Shown here: in pieces, positions 9,707 through 18,674 of the stretch
How positions within the stretch are numbered: the first letter of the stretch is position 1
Layout: each line of letters opens with the position of its first letter
Assembly: GCF_900167155.1 (NCBI RefSeq)
Contig: NZ_FUXU01000015.1
Span: 1-64,000 of the forward strand
DNA from: Enterovibrio nigricans DSM 22720
GTDB lineage: Bacteria > Pseudomonadota > Gammaproteobacteria > Enterobacterales > Vibrionaceae
Length of the DNA stretch: 64,000 nt
Reading direction: 5' to 3'
Notes under the pieces: generated by a model
Seen by the model: only the letters and a program-made list of their open reading frames with translations
Databases searched by the model: none
What the model was told of the DNA's origin: nothing
Made by a program: the position numbers and the translations under genes

Positions 9707-10497
9707 GCTATATAGATGACGACGTAACGGTCGTTCTCTTTCAACCCGAGCCGGGAAAGCCTATGGAGGTCATGCCCCCACCGGATCTTTCCCGAAATAT
9801 CGCAGTCAGTGGTTTAGATCTTGATGCTATTGGTGTTAATCCTCTGGTTGATCAGTTTTCGTGGCTTATAGCGACACTGTCATGCATGTCTTCAATTCCT
9901 TGGCTTGACGACCCAATGCCATTTCGTGAGCAAGTCGCTCGTGAAATACGTAAAGGTGAGCGTAAACTGGATGAAATGGAGGTTGAACGTGCGACTATTT
10001 TAGTTGTTCGTTACTGTCTATGTGCTGCATTTGATGAAGCTGTACTTTCGCAGCAGTGGGGGGCTGATAGTCGTTGGAGCCAGAACAGCTTATTAGCAGA
10101 ATTCCACAATGAGACGTCAGGTGGCGATAAATTTTTCATCATTTTAGAACGCTTAAAAAACGAACCTAAAAAGTATCGCTATGTTATAGAATTTTTGTAT
10201 CTGCTCCTCCAAATGGGTTTCAAAGGGAAATTCGGTCGCGAAGGGCAAGGGGGTAAGGAGGCTTTAGTTGAAATCTCTCAGGTGATTTATCGGCTCGTGC
10301 GTGATGACCGATTGCTTGAGAAGGAGAAGCTATCTCTTGTTGATTTGAAAACAAAGTATCTTAAACAACCCCTCAAAAAAGTTGTACCTCCTAAGTTAAC
10401 ACTTCTATTAACTGCTGGAATTCTAATTGCTATGCATGCTGCTGCTTACATCACGATAAATGGAATGTTTCAGAAGATTATTGAGATATATAAGTAG
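9703..10497 (+). CDS. tssL: T6SS inner-membrane protein TssL (DotU/IcmH family)
   Basis: This 264-residue protein carries the DotU cytoplasmic domain at about residues 45-215, with the conserved CAAFDEAVLSQQWG and HNETSGGDKFF segments. One C-terminal membrane helix lies near 233-253, followed by a short periplasmic tail. There is no OmpA-like peptidoglycan-binding extension, as in the short TssL class. In V. cholerae clpV follows here; in this window the cluster stops and a terminator follows at 10675. Confidence 0.93.
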   Translation: MSYIDDDVTVVLFQPEPGKPMEVMPPPDLSRNIAVSGLDLDAIGVNPLVDQFSWLIATLSCMSSIPWLDDPMPFREQVAREIRKGERKLDEMEVERATILVVRYCLCAAFDEAVLSQQWGADSRWSQNSLLAEFHNETSGGDKFFIILERLKNEPKKYRYVIEFLYLLLQMGFKGKFGREGQGGKEALVEISQVIYRLVRDDRLLEKEKLSLVDLKTKYLKQPLKKVVPPKLTLLLTAGILIAMHAAAYITINGMFQKIIEIYK

Positions 10498-10674
10498 CAC
10501 TGATATTTACTCTTTGATCAACACATTCGTTGGAGAGAAAGGGCTTTACGCATAGCTTCAAGAACTCTGATGTGACCTATAGAGGGAGTCTAGGTGCTAA
10601 TGACTGTGAAGGTAAAAGACGTCAATGATTGATATTGACTTGGGTTCGATTGACCGACTTTTCTGATGATTCAG

Positions 10675-10708
10675 AATCGGAAATCATTCACTGATTTCCG
10701 ATTTTTTA
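10675..10708 (+). terminator. Intrinsic terminator closing the T6SS rightward arm
   Basis: Perfect 11-base arms AATCGGAAATC / GATTTCCGATT with a 7-base loop are followed by a T-rich tract. It lies 177 bases after the tssL stop, where the T6SS operon ends. Confidence 0.8.
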
Positions 10709-10767
10709 TACCTGTTACTCCGCCCTGAATCACTTTCTCAATTGGCTATATCGGGTCAAAGCAACAC

Positions 10768-11160
10768 TTACCCGCGATCTGCGCGGTAGCAGGTCACATC
10801 TATTTCTACTTTTACGTCCACAACCAGATCACAAACCATGCAAATTCGTGCGGGTGGGTGCTCGCCAAAGAACTCTTTAAAAACTTTGTTGAAAGACTGG
10901 AAGTAGCGAGAATCTGTCAGCACGACTTTCACATGCATCACATCTGCTAGGGTGTATCCGGCTTCTTCCATGATGTCGACGCAGTTTTGAATCGCAAGAC
11001 GGGATTGGTCAACAATACCGCCCTCGACCACTTCGCCGTCAATCATTGGGGTTTGGCCGGATACATATAAAAAACCGCCAGCTTCCGTTGCACGCGCGAA
11101 CGGCAGGTGTTGGCCGCCTGTGCCTGTTCCACCTTCTACGCCATATCGTTTAATTGTCAT
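10768..11160 (-). CDS. RidA-family enamine/imine deaminase
   Basis: This 130-residue protein belongs to the RidA/YjgF/UK114 family, shown by FARATEAGGFLYVSGQTP and the C-terminal PPARICMVCDLVVDVKVEIDV, which carries the catalytic Arg. The family hydrolyses reactive enamines and imines such as 2-aminoacrylate made by PLP enzymes. Its ATG overlaps the deacylase stop (ATGA), with GGAGA upstream, so the two are translationally coupled. In this locus it probably detoxifies the intermediate of the PLP-dependent deaminase at 13682-14959. Confidence 0.9.
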   Translation of the reverse strand: MTIKRYGVEGGTGTGGQHLPFARATEAGGFLYVSGQTPMIDGEVVEGGIVDQSRLAIQNCVDIMEEAGYTLADVMHVKVVLTDSRYFQSFNKVFKEFFGEHPPARICMVCDLVVDVKVEIDVTCYRADRG

Positions 11161-12632
11161 GAATTTATCTCCATTATTTCGCTGCTAGCGAGTTCAGTAT
11201 TTTCACGCCGTAAAAAACGGCCATGTCGTCCCTGAACCCCTGTTGATTGTTGGTAACTGATTTTTCCGTTTACCCAAACGGTATGGATCCCTTGGGCGGC
11301 TTGCTTCGGCTGTCGAAAGCTGGCGGAATCGGTGATTTCATCTGGGTTGAACAACACCAGATCGGCAAAATTGCCGACTTTGATCTCGCCGCGTTTAACC
11401 AGGTTAAAGCGTCGCGCAGACAGACCAGTCATCTTGTGGATTGCCGTCGTGAGAGGGAACAATTTACGCTCGCGGCAGTAATATCCAAGCACTCGGGGGA
11501 ACGCGCCCCATAGACGAGGGTGAGGGTGAGGATCATTCGGTAGGCCATCAGATCCAATCATGGTCAACGGGTACTGAAGGACGCGCTCGACATCGTCGAC
11601 ATCCATATTGTGATAAACCGCGCCAGCAGGCTGAAGTTTCTTAGCTGCGTCAAGAAGGCTCAGGCCAAGTTCACCTGCAATTTCAGAGAGCATTTTTCCC
11701 GCCAAGTCAGGCAGTGAGGCTGACCAAGTGATAAAAATCGGATAGTCGTGAGTAACTTGTTTTAAGTCTAATGTTGAGGAGCTGGCGGAATAGGGATAAC
11801 AATCGCAGCCAACCTCCAGCGATTGACGGGCATGCTCCATTTTTTCCAGAACTTCATGTGCGCGCCCCCAATTTCCGGCGCCAGCGCATTTGAGGTGGGA
11901 GATGACAACGGGCACTTTTGTCGCCATCCCGACTCGGAATGCTTCATCCATTGCGTCCAAAATACCTTCAAACTCTGTGCGCAAATGCGTGGTGTATATG
12001 GCATTGACGCGTGTAAGTTCTTGCGTGAGAGCCAAAACCTCGCGTTCTTCGCAACGCTTTGCGCTGGCATATGCCAACCCAGTACTGAGGCCGAGTGCGC
12101 CTTCGTTCAGCGCATGCCTGAGTTGTTTCTTCATCACACCAATTTCTTCTGGTGTCGCCGGGCGATAAAGGTCATCCATCACGTTGTTTCTTAGCGTCGT
12201 ATGCCCGACTAAAGTGGCAACATTGACGGCTGGCTCTGCGTCGTTGACCGCATCGACGTAGCTGGAAAACGTGGGGTATTTGAAGTCCTTTCTTTCCCCC
12301 AATAAGTTCATTGGATCGGGCGGTTCATCCGTTAGCACGGCGGGCGAGGCGCTGATACCGCAGTTGCCCACAATGGTGGTCGTGACGCCCTGAGAGATTT
12401 TCGGGATACACTCAGGCATTCTGATGACATTCGTATCATCATGCGTATGCACGTCTATGAAGCCAGGGCTCAGCACGAGCCCCTTGGCGTCGACGACGCG
12501 TTTTGCGTGAGTAGCATCAAGCTGACCTATTGCCACTATTTCATCATCAATTATTGCCACATCGGCCAGATATGAGGGCTGGTTTTGGCCGTCAATAATT
12601 GTCGCACCCTTAATTAAGCAGTCGTATTTCAT
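11157..12632 (-). CDS. N-acyl-D-amino-acid deacylase (D-aminoacylase)
   Basis: This 491-residue amidohydrolase-superfamily enzyme has metal ligands HTHDD (H62, H64), the GNCGIS signature with Cys91 that is diagnostic of D-aminoacylases, downstream HLK and GSDG metal-site motifs, and a C-terminal NFADLVLFNPDEI beta segment. The family hydrolyses N-acyl-D-amino acids to D-amino acid plus carboxylate. No signal peptide is present, so it is cytoplasmic. It forms an operon with the RidA gene and sits beside its likely RpiR regulator. Acyl-chain and amino-acid specificity cannot be read from the sequence. Confidence 0.92.
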   Translation of the reverse strand: MKYDCLIKGATIIDGQNQPSYLADVAIIDDEIVAIGQLDATHAKRVVDAKGLVLSPGFIDVHTHDDTNVIRMPECIPKISQGVTTTIVGNCGISASPAVLTDEPPDPMNLLGERKDFKYPTFSSYVDAVNDAEPAVNVATLVGHTTLRNNVMDDLYRPATPEEIGVMKKQLRHALNEGALGLSTGLAYASAKRCEEREVLALTQELTRVNAIYTTHLRTEFEGILDAMDEAFRVGMATKVPVVISHLKCAGAGNWGRAHEVLEKMEHARQSLEVGCDCYPYSASSSTLDLKQVTHDYPIFITWSASLPDLAGKMLSEIAGELGLSLLDAAKKLQPAGAVYHNMDVDDVERVLQYPLTMIGSDGLPNDPHPHPRLWGAFPRVLGYYCRERKLFPLTTAIHKMTGLSARRFNLVKRGEIKVGNFADLVLFNPDEITDSASFRQPKQAAQGIHTVWVNGKISYQQSTGVQGRHGRFLRRENTELASSEIMEINS

Positions 12633-12652
12633 AGTGTTCTCAGCGCGAGGCT

Positions 12653-13516
12653 TTAATCCCCCAAAGGTTGTCGGTCTCTGCCTCCCCGATAGGAATCCAA
12701 AGCCAGTTTTAGTCTTCTGAGCTTGTCACGAGAGCGTCGTTTATGTGTGACGGCAATTTGCATGGAAATCACGTCTACTAAGGCCAGCATCGCGTAACGG
12801 GAAGCCGAAGGCTTATAAATAAAATCCGTTTCTTGTGTCGTAATCGGCAATAGCAGATCGCAAATGTCTGCTAACGGCGAATCAGCCTGAGTGATTGCTA
12901 TCACCTTGAGGCCATATTTTTTGGCTAACTGCGCGGTGTCTAAGATGCCTGGGGTGTGCCCTGTGGTCGACATGATCACCATGACATCACTGCTGTCTGC
13001 CGTTGCCGCAACCATTCGGGTGAGCAATCCGTCGTGGTAGGCTGTAATGGCATACCCCAGACGAAACAGGCGATGCTGCAACTCTTGGGAAACCATGGTT
13101 GAGCCTCCACCCATGCCGACACTGATAATTTGTCTTGCACTGTGTAGCCAATTGACGGCTTTTTCGATGTCTTTTTCATCGAGCAGTTTTCGATTCGCAT
13201 CCATAGACTGCTTTATGGATTCATAAATGCCATGAATCCCGGTTTGCTCAACGGGTTCAATAATAAAGCGCTGACCAACAGCCAATGATTGGGCCAGTTT
13301 CATCTTTAAATCGCGCACGTTTTTACAGCCCACAGCCTTTGCAAAACGCGTAATGGTGGCTTCGCTGACCTGAGCGTCTTTTGCAAGTTCGGTAATACTC
13401 ATGCTGGCCGCACCCGCCAGGTTATCCATGACACATTTAGCCACTTTTTTTTCAGCGTCTCTCAATGCATCAAAGCGTTGTGATATCTGAGACAGGATGT
13501 CTACTTCCATCGTCAT
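12653..13516 (-). CDS. RpiR/MurR-family transcriptional regulator
   Basis: This protein of about 287 residues has an N-terminal RpiR helix-turn-helix (ITELAKDAQVSEATITRFA) and a C-terminal SIS domain (about 120-255; VGMGGGSTMVSQELQHRL and VMSTTGHTPGIL). SIS domains of this family usually bind phosphosugars. The ATG at 13516 is preferred because GAGG lies 8 bases upstream; a TTG farther upstream would add six residues. It is 20 bases from the deacylase and divergent from the PLP enzyme, so it probably controls both through the 165-base spacer. Confidence 0.88.
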   Translation of the reverse strand: MTMEVDILSQISQRFDALRDAEKKVAKCVMDNLAGAASMSITELAKDAQVSEATITRFAKAVGCKNVRDLKMKLAQSLAVGQRFIIEPVEQTGIHGIYESIKQSMDANRKLLDEKDIEKAVNWLHSARQIISVGMGGGSTMVSQELQHRLFRLGYAITAYHDGLLTRMVAATADSSDVMVIMSTTGHTPGILDTAQLAKKYGLKVIAITQADSPLADICDLLLPITTQETDFIYKPSASRYAMLALVDVISMQIAVTHKRRSRDKLRRLKLALDSYRGGRDRQPLGD

Positions 13517-13681
13517 TCCGATTACCTCATGCAATATCGTAGCGATTCGAACGTGCGGATAAAGTGACTAGACGCACATTAATATCGATTTTGTTTGATA
13601 GTTTCCAACCTGATAGAAATTATATATCATCATAAACCCACGCACCACCATAGCTCGACGGTAAGTTAAGAGGATGAGGTT

Positions 13682-14959
13682 ATGTCGGAATTGAAAAATA
13701 GTTTTGGTAGTTATTATCACACGTTGGACTCGCTTCCCTTTGAAAAGGGCGCAAAAGGCGTTCCATTGATGCGAAAGTCACAAGGCAAATATTCCTTACT
13801 CACCGATTTACCGTTGCCTGCTGCTGTCGTTTCAGAATCCGCCATCACGCATAACGCCAGTTGGATGCAAACCTACGCGAATCAAAGCGATGTATTGCTT
13901 GCTCCTCACGGTAAAACGACGATGTCTCCCCAGTTGTTCAAAGCACAGATTGCTCAGGGTGCATGGGGACTGACACTCGCCACGCCAGCGCAGGCGTTGA
14001 TTGCTGCAGAGGCCAGTGCCAAGCGTATCATTCTTGCTAATCAAGTTGTGGGGTGGGCGAATATTAATGCAGTGCTGGACATCATCGAGCACTATCAAAC
14101 CGAGGTCTATCCCTGTGTTGATAGCCCGTACCTTGTTGAGCAGTGGCAGGAAGCAGCGAAGCGCCGAGGGCTCCATGTGTCACTTCTCGTGGAGTTGGGC
14201 GTAAAGGGTGGTCGTTGCGGCTGCCGTACCCATCAGCAAGTCAAAGCGTTAGCACAACACATTGCCCAGTCGGAAAACTTGATGTTCGCTGGCATTGAGT
14301 TTTATGAAGGTGTCATCCATGCAGAGCATGAAGACGATGATGTCGAACCTGAGGTAAGAAAGTTTGTTAATTCGGCGGTTGAGCTGGCAGAGTCGTTACA
14401 ATCCCTTTCGCCGCTTGAAAAGCCAATCATTACGGGGGCTGGCTCTGTGTGGTATGACGTTGTGGCTGAGGCATTCGCAGGGAAAACCACACTCACAACC
14501 ATCATCCGGCCGGGCTGTTATCTCATCCATGATGACGGTATCTACCAAGAATCGCAAAGTGCCGTGATGAATAGAGCGCGTAGAGACGACAGTGCGGCTT
14601 GTCATTTGAATGGCGACCTCATTTCTGCACTGACAATCTATGCGCATGTCATTTCGGTGCCAGAAAAAGGGAAAGCTGTTATTGGGTTAGGGAAGCGAGA
14701 TGTGGCGTTTGATGCGGGCTTGCCAAAAGCGATTGGCTTATATCGAGACGGTCAGCAACTGCCTCTGCCTTCCGTCTCTTCAACAGATATCATGGATCAA
14801 CACCTTTTTCTGAACACGATGTATGAAGGTGCGCTGCGGGTTGGCGACATTATGGTTTTTTCCACCTCGCACCCTTGCCTGACGTTTGATAAGTGGCGTT
14901 ATATTGGCGTGGAAACAGAACCTTGCGTCATCACCAAGTGGTTAGACACATACTTCTAG
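13682..14959 (+). CDS. PLP-dependent D-amino-acid deaminase-like enzyme (D-serine dehydratase / D-threonine aldolase family)
   Basis: This 425-residue fold-type III PLP enzyme has an alanine-racemase-like barrel with the Schiff-base lysine in LLAPHGKTTMSP (K78). The C-terminal domain ends in STSHPCLTFDKWR, whose His and Cys are the divalent-metal ligands of the D-serine dehydratase / D-threonine aldolase group. The family converts D-Ser or D-Thr to a 2-oxo acid plus ammonia, or cleaves beta-hydroxy-D-amino acids. GAGGATGAGG precedes the ATG. With the divergent deacylase and RidA it forms a coherent D-amino-acid pathway. The exact substrate is open. Confidence 0.87.
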   Translation: MSELKNSFGSYYHTLDSLPFEKGAKGVPLMRKSQGKYSLLTDLPLPAAVVSESAITHNASWMQTYANQSDVLLAPHGKTTMSPQLFKAQIAQGAWGLTLATPAQALIAAEASAKRIILANQVVGWANINAVLDIIEHYQTEVYPCVDSPYLVEQWQEAAKRRGLHVSLLVELGVKGGRCGCRTHQQVKALAQHIAQSENLMFAGIEFYEGVIHAEHEDDDVEPEVRKFVNSAVELAESLQSLSPLEKPIITGAGSVWYDVVAEAFAGKTTLTTIIRPGCYLIHDDGIYQESQSAVMNRARRDDSAACHLNGDLISALTIYAHVISVPEKGKAVIGLGKRDVAFDAGLPKAIGLYRDGQQLPLPSVSSTDIMDQHLFLNTMYEGALRVGDIMVFSTSHPCLTFDKWRYIGVETEPCVITKWLDTYF

Positions 14960-15427
14960 CGCCTAACAAAACCATGCGGTAAGCATATCGGGCGGCATTA
15001 TTTTCAACAGACGCCATTGGTTTCTATCTGATGCCACACTATAAACGGTGCCGGTTAACGCCGCTTAAATTGGCGCGAGTTGAATGTTAACAAAAAGTAA
15101 ACGAAGATCACAAATTGAAAGGAAATTTGCCTTCATTTGACCATGTTACTTTTTCAAGTGGCGCCCCCTGCATTTCCAATCTTTACCCTTATTATCCTGC
15201 ACTTCAACGATGTTACTTATCTACACGGAAAATAGGTAAGAACTCCTCAAATAACCGCTAAACTCAATAAAAACAAGTAACTAACATAAACTATGAAGTG
15301 TGTGTGTTAGAAACTATCACACATTGCTATTTTTGGGATTTACATCACGGCTGAATGGGTATTCCGACATTAAGCTTTGGTTCACTTAGCCGTCAAAAGT
15401 GCCTTTATGCATGAACAGGGACACATC
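14960..15427. other. 468-base promoter region of the TRAP operon
   Basis: No coding frame is visible. It must hold the TRAP promoter, since the DctQ gene follows a long gap. One inverted repeat lies at 15301-15323. No strong terminator follows the PLP gene. Confidence 0.5.
15301..15323. promoter_or_regulatory. Inverted repeat TGTGTG-N11-CACACA, candidate operator
   Basis: Six-base perfect arms lie about 105 bases before the DctQ start. The arms resemble CRP half-sites but the spacing is wrong for CRP, so another regulator is as likely. Confidence 0.25.
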
Positions 15428-15970
15428 ATGACCTCCTCCGAATTGATACAACGAAAGATCAACGCCGTTAAGGTCCGCCTCTATAAAATGAATCAGTGTG
15501 TGGTCGCCATTCTTATGATCTTGCTGATATTGGATGTCTGGTTGGGCGTATTGGATCGTTATTGGCTGAAGTTTCAACTTGCTTGGGTGGAAGAGCTTGC
15601 TCGCTACATCATGATTTGGGCGATTTTAATGGCTGTTCCTTGTTGCACGGCAAATCGCGAACACATGGGGCTCGCTTTTATTGCGGACAGGCTGCCGGAC
15701 AGAATAAGACTTGGCTTGCAACTCGCATTGAGTACGCTGACTGTTTGTTTTTTTGCTTATATTTCATTTCTTGGTATCACCTTCGTTGAAAAAGGCGCGA
15801 GCCAGCTTTCAACCGTATTTGGTTTACCCATGGCGTACGCTTACGCCGCTATTCCCGTCGCGTTTGGACTTTTTGCGCTGCAAGCTTTTCTGGTGCTTTT
15901 AGAGGACATTTTCTTCGTGTTCTGTGGTGCTTACGAAACGTCTCACCTTCCTCAACAGGAGGATATCTGA
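15428..15970 (+). CDS. TRAP transporter small membrane subunit (DctQ type)
   Basis: About 180 residues with four predicted membrane helices and the DctQ-type WVEELARYIMIWAILMAVPC segment near helix 2. The ATG at 15428 is chosen because AGGGA lies 8 bases upstream; a TTG at 15377 would add 17 unlikely residues. The small subunit pairs with DctM in the inner membrane. The stop overlaps the dctM start (TGATG), which indicates translational coupling. It serves the D-amino-acid/N-acyl-amino-acid locus upstream, judging from position only. Confidence 0.88.
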   Translation: MTSSELIQRKINAVKVRLYKMNQCVVAILMILLILDVWLGVLDRYWLKFQLAWVEELARYIMIWAILMAVPCCTANREHMGLAFIADRLPDRIRLGLQLALSTLTVCFFAYISFLGITFVEKGASQLSTVFGLPMAYAYAAIPVAFGLFALQAFLVLLEDIFFVFCGAYETSHLPQQEDI

Positions 15971-17244
15971 TGGTTGCTGCACTCTTCTTTTTTCTGATGT
16001 TTCTCGGTGCCCCTGTCGCTATCGCTCTAGGTGTTGCTGGACTGGCTGGTATGTATGAAATCGGCGGTTCGCATTTCACGTCCCTGGCGCCAAGCAAAAT
16101 ATTTAATGGGCTTAATATTTTCCCGTTTCTTGCCATGCCGTTCTTTATATTGGCTGGGGAGATCATGAACCACACGGGTATCACCAGCCGTCTGGTCTTT
16201 TTGGCTCAGGCTTTAGTAGGCCACTTTAGAGGCGGTTTGGCACATTCAAACATGCTTGCTTCTGTCTTTTTTTCTGGGATCACGGGCTCTGCTACTGAAG
16301 ATGCTGCAGCCTTTGGGCGAACACTGGTTCCTGCAATGGAAAAAGAAGGCTACTCCAAAGATTACGCCTGCGCAGTGACAGCAGCGGGTTCCATCATAGG
16401 GCCGACTATCCCGCCTTCCGGCATAATGGTGGTTTATGGTTCGCTGATGGGTGTTTCTATCGGCGGCCTGTTTGCGACGGGTATTTTACCTGGGCTTTTG
16501 GTGTGCTTTGTCTGCATGGCGATTATTGCCTCAATGGGTAAACGCAAAGGCTTACCGAAAAATCAACAACGCGCATCATTGAAGCAGATCTTGTTGCTGC
16601 TTCGACAATCCAGTCTCGCCTTGTTCATGCCTGTGATTATCTTGGGTGGCATTGTTTTTGGTATTGTTACCCCGACGGAAGCGGCCTCCATAGCCGTGGC
16701 TTATGCCTTGATCATCGGTACTTTTATCTATCGCAACCTCTCGTTGACGGCGTTCTATCATATGATTGTTCGCACCGCCCAAATCTCCGGTGTGATTTAC
16801 CTCATCATAGGGTCGGCATCCATTCTGGGCTGGTGGCTGAGCTTCAACCAAATCCCACAGATGATTGCGGATGTGTTCATTTCCCTGTCAGACAACCCGA
16901 ATATCATTCTGGCGTTGATCATCTTGTTATTGCTGACGGTCGGCATGCTGATGGACATCAATGTCATGTTGGTCATTCTCGCGCCTATTCTGGTCCCTCT
17001 AACCGCGGAAATTGGGCTTGACCCGCTGCATGCGGGCATCATTTTTGTGCTCGCACTTAACGTTTCTTTAATGACCCCACCAATAGGTGCTTGCCTGTTT
17101 GTTCTGTCATCGGTTACTGGCGCAAAGATTGAAGGGATATCTAAGGAGCTAATGCCATTTCTAATCGGCCAGTTACTTTTACTGTTTTTTATCGCTTATT
17201 CACCGGACGTGGTGCTTTACATCCCTCGGCTGCTTGGCTACTAG
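15970..17244 (+). CDS. TRAP transporter large permease (DctM type)
   Basis: This 424-residue, very hydrophobic protein has about 12 membrane segments. It shows DctM signatures such as MPFFILAGEIMNHTGIT, SGITGSATEDAAA and AAGSIIGPTIPPSG. It is the ion-coupled permease of the TRAP system, driven by Na+ or H+ and fed by the periplasmic binding protein. AGGAGG precedes its start. Length and motifs are normal. The substrate is not predictable from the permease. Confidence 0.94.
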   Translation: MVAALFFFLMFLGAPVAIALGVAGLAGMYEIGGSHFTSLAPSKIFNGLNIFPFLAMPFFILAGEIMNHTGITSRLVFLAQALVGHFRGGLAHSNMLASVFFSGITGSATEDAAAFGRTLVPAMEKEGYSKDYACAVTAAGSIIGPTIPPSGIMVVYGSLMGVSIGGLFATGILPGLLVCFVCMAIIASMGKRKGLPKNQQRASLKQILLLLRQSSLALFMPVIILGGIVFGIVTPTEAASIAVAYALIIGTFIYRNLSLTAFYHMIVRTAQISGVIYLIIGSASILGWWLSFNQIPQMIADVFISLSDNPNIILALIILLLLTVGMLMDINVMLVILAPILVPLTAEIGLDPLHAGIIFVLALNVSLMTPPIGACLFVLSSVTGAKIEGISKELMPFLIGQLLLLFFIAYSPDVVLYIPRLLGY

Positions 17245-17315
17245 CCCAAGCTGAATTACCACGAGCGTTTTCGTCCTTGAACGCTCGAAGAAGCAAACAT
17301 AACAATGGAGTGATT

Positions 17316-18368
17316 ATGAAAAACATCAACAAATCCTTTATCGCCGCGGCGCTTGCAACGACTCTGTTATCCGCACCGTTTGCCATGGCAGAAAAAGTGC
17401 TTCGCATTGGGCATGATAATAAAGCGGGCATCATGGAAAATCCGGCGCACGCTTTCACGGGTGTGTTTAAAAATATTGTTGAAACAGCCACCAATGGTGA
17501 AATCAAGGTTCAGGTTTTCCCGAGTAACCAACTCGGCTCCGCCAAAGAGCACATTCAGATGGTGCGAGACGGTCAGTTGCAGGGCACGCTTGCACCTGTA
17601 GGGCCGCTTGCAGGGTATTACCCCCGTATTGGTGTGCTGGATGTGCCTTTTGCCTTCTCAAGTAATGCGGCGACCTATGAGGTCTTTGACGGCAAATTTG
17701 GGCAAACGCTAGCGAAAGACATTGAAAGTGAGTTGAAAGACGTAAAAGTGCTCGGTTTCCCTGATACCGGTGGTTTCTTCTCTGTCACCAACTCCAAGCG
17801 ACCGCTTGAATCCTTGGCGGATTTTAAGGGGTTGCGTATCCGCACCATGACATTGCCTACCCACCAAAAGATCATCCAATCTCTGGGAGCTGAAGCGTAC
17901 CCACTTGCTTGGGGTGAGGTTTATTCTTCGCTTCAAACTGGCGTAATTGACGGGCAAATGAACCCGATCCCGACCGTCTCGTTTGCCAAATTCAACGAAG
18001 TGCAAGGTTACCTGACCCTCACCAACCACCTGTTTGCCCCTTATACATTCATGATCAACAAAGAGTTCTATGATGGGCTAACGCCGGAGCAGCAAGCGAT
18101 TGTGTCTGATGCTGTGGAAATTGCTCTGAGCTCAAATCGCGGACTGGCGAGATTGATTGAAGCATCTAAAGACCGTGGGTTGGATGGTTTAAAAGCGAAA
18201 ATGGAAGTTAACGCTTTGAGTGGTGACCAGCGACAAGCGATGCGCAACGCTACACAACCTGGTGTAATTGAATACATCAAAGAAACCCATGGTGATAAAG
18301 GCACAGAGTTACTTAACCTTTTCTTGAGTGAAGTCGAAAAGGCAAACCAAAGCGTGTATCTGCAGTAA
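17316..18368 (+). CDS. TRAP transporter periplasmic solute-binding protein (DctP type)
   Basis: About 350 residues with a Sec signal peptide cleaved near FAMA-EK. The DctP fold shows GEIKVQVFPSNQLGSAKE, the ligand-contact stretch FKGLRIRTM with the family's carboxylate-binding Arg, and GVIDGQMNP. The ATG at 17316 follows GGAG; an upstream start would place 13 extra residues before the signal peptide. DctP proteins mostly bind carboxylates, which suits an N-acyl-amino acid or 2-oxo acid. This is inference from the neighbours. Confidence 0.92.
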   Translation: MKNINKSFIAAALATTLLSAPFAMAEKVLRIGHDNKAGIMENPAHAFTGVFKNIVETATNGEIKVQVFPSNQLGSAKEHIQMVRDGQLQGTLAPVGPLAGYYPRIGVLDVPFAFSSNAATYEVFDGKFGQTLAKDIESELKDVKVLGFPDTGGFFSVTNSKRPLESLADFKGLRIRTMTLPTHQKIIQSLGAEAYPLAWGEVYSSLQTGVIDGQMNPIPTVSFAKFNEVQGYLTLTNHLFAPYTFMINKEFYDGLTPEQQAIVSDAVEIALSSNRGLARLIEASKDRGLDGLKAKMEVNALSGDQRQAMRNATQPGVIEYIKETHGDKGTELLNLFLSEVEKANQSVYLQ

Positions 18369-18380
18369 TTTTGAGAAGGA

Positions 18381-18413
18381 GCCGTATTGGGCTGCGATGA
18401 TGCCCAATACGGC
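18381..18413 (+). terminator. Hairpin after the TRAP operon, probable terminator
   Basis: Perfect 12-base arms GCCGTATTGGGC / GCCCAATACGGC with a 9-base loop start 12 bases after the dctP stop. No T-run follows, so it may work as an mRNA 3'-end stabiliser rather than an efficient terminator. Confidence 0.6.
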
Positions 18414-18674
18414 GATTAATTGCATCGAGTTATTGTAATAATTAGTGATGATATTCACCAAATAGTTATCGTAAGTGGCAGCATTATGATTTTCGTTTTA
18501 ATAAATCATAATGCTTATAGTTCGCAATTTGTGAGTTTTTCAATGGTGATTAATAATAAATAATTGACCGTTCAGTGTGTTTACAAATTAGCTGTACCAA
18601 TAAATACCCAAAATGGTTATATTGTGATCTCCCCTTTAATTTAAGGGTCTTTCATAATATAAGGGAAATTTGAT
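18414..18674. other. A+T-rich spacer before an orphan gene
   Basis: No gene seen. It has a small palindrome CCCTT-N6-AAGGG at 18632-18647, about 28 bases before the orphan ORF start, which could be an operator. A TTGACC at 18564-18569 could serve as a -35 box, but no convincing -10 follows. Confidence 0.35.

Noticed and set aside
15301-15323. CRP-like dyad before the TRAP operon
   Set aside because: Arms TGTGTG/CACACA are separated by 11 bases; CRP needs TGTGA-N6-TCACA. Kept only as an unnamed inverted repeat.
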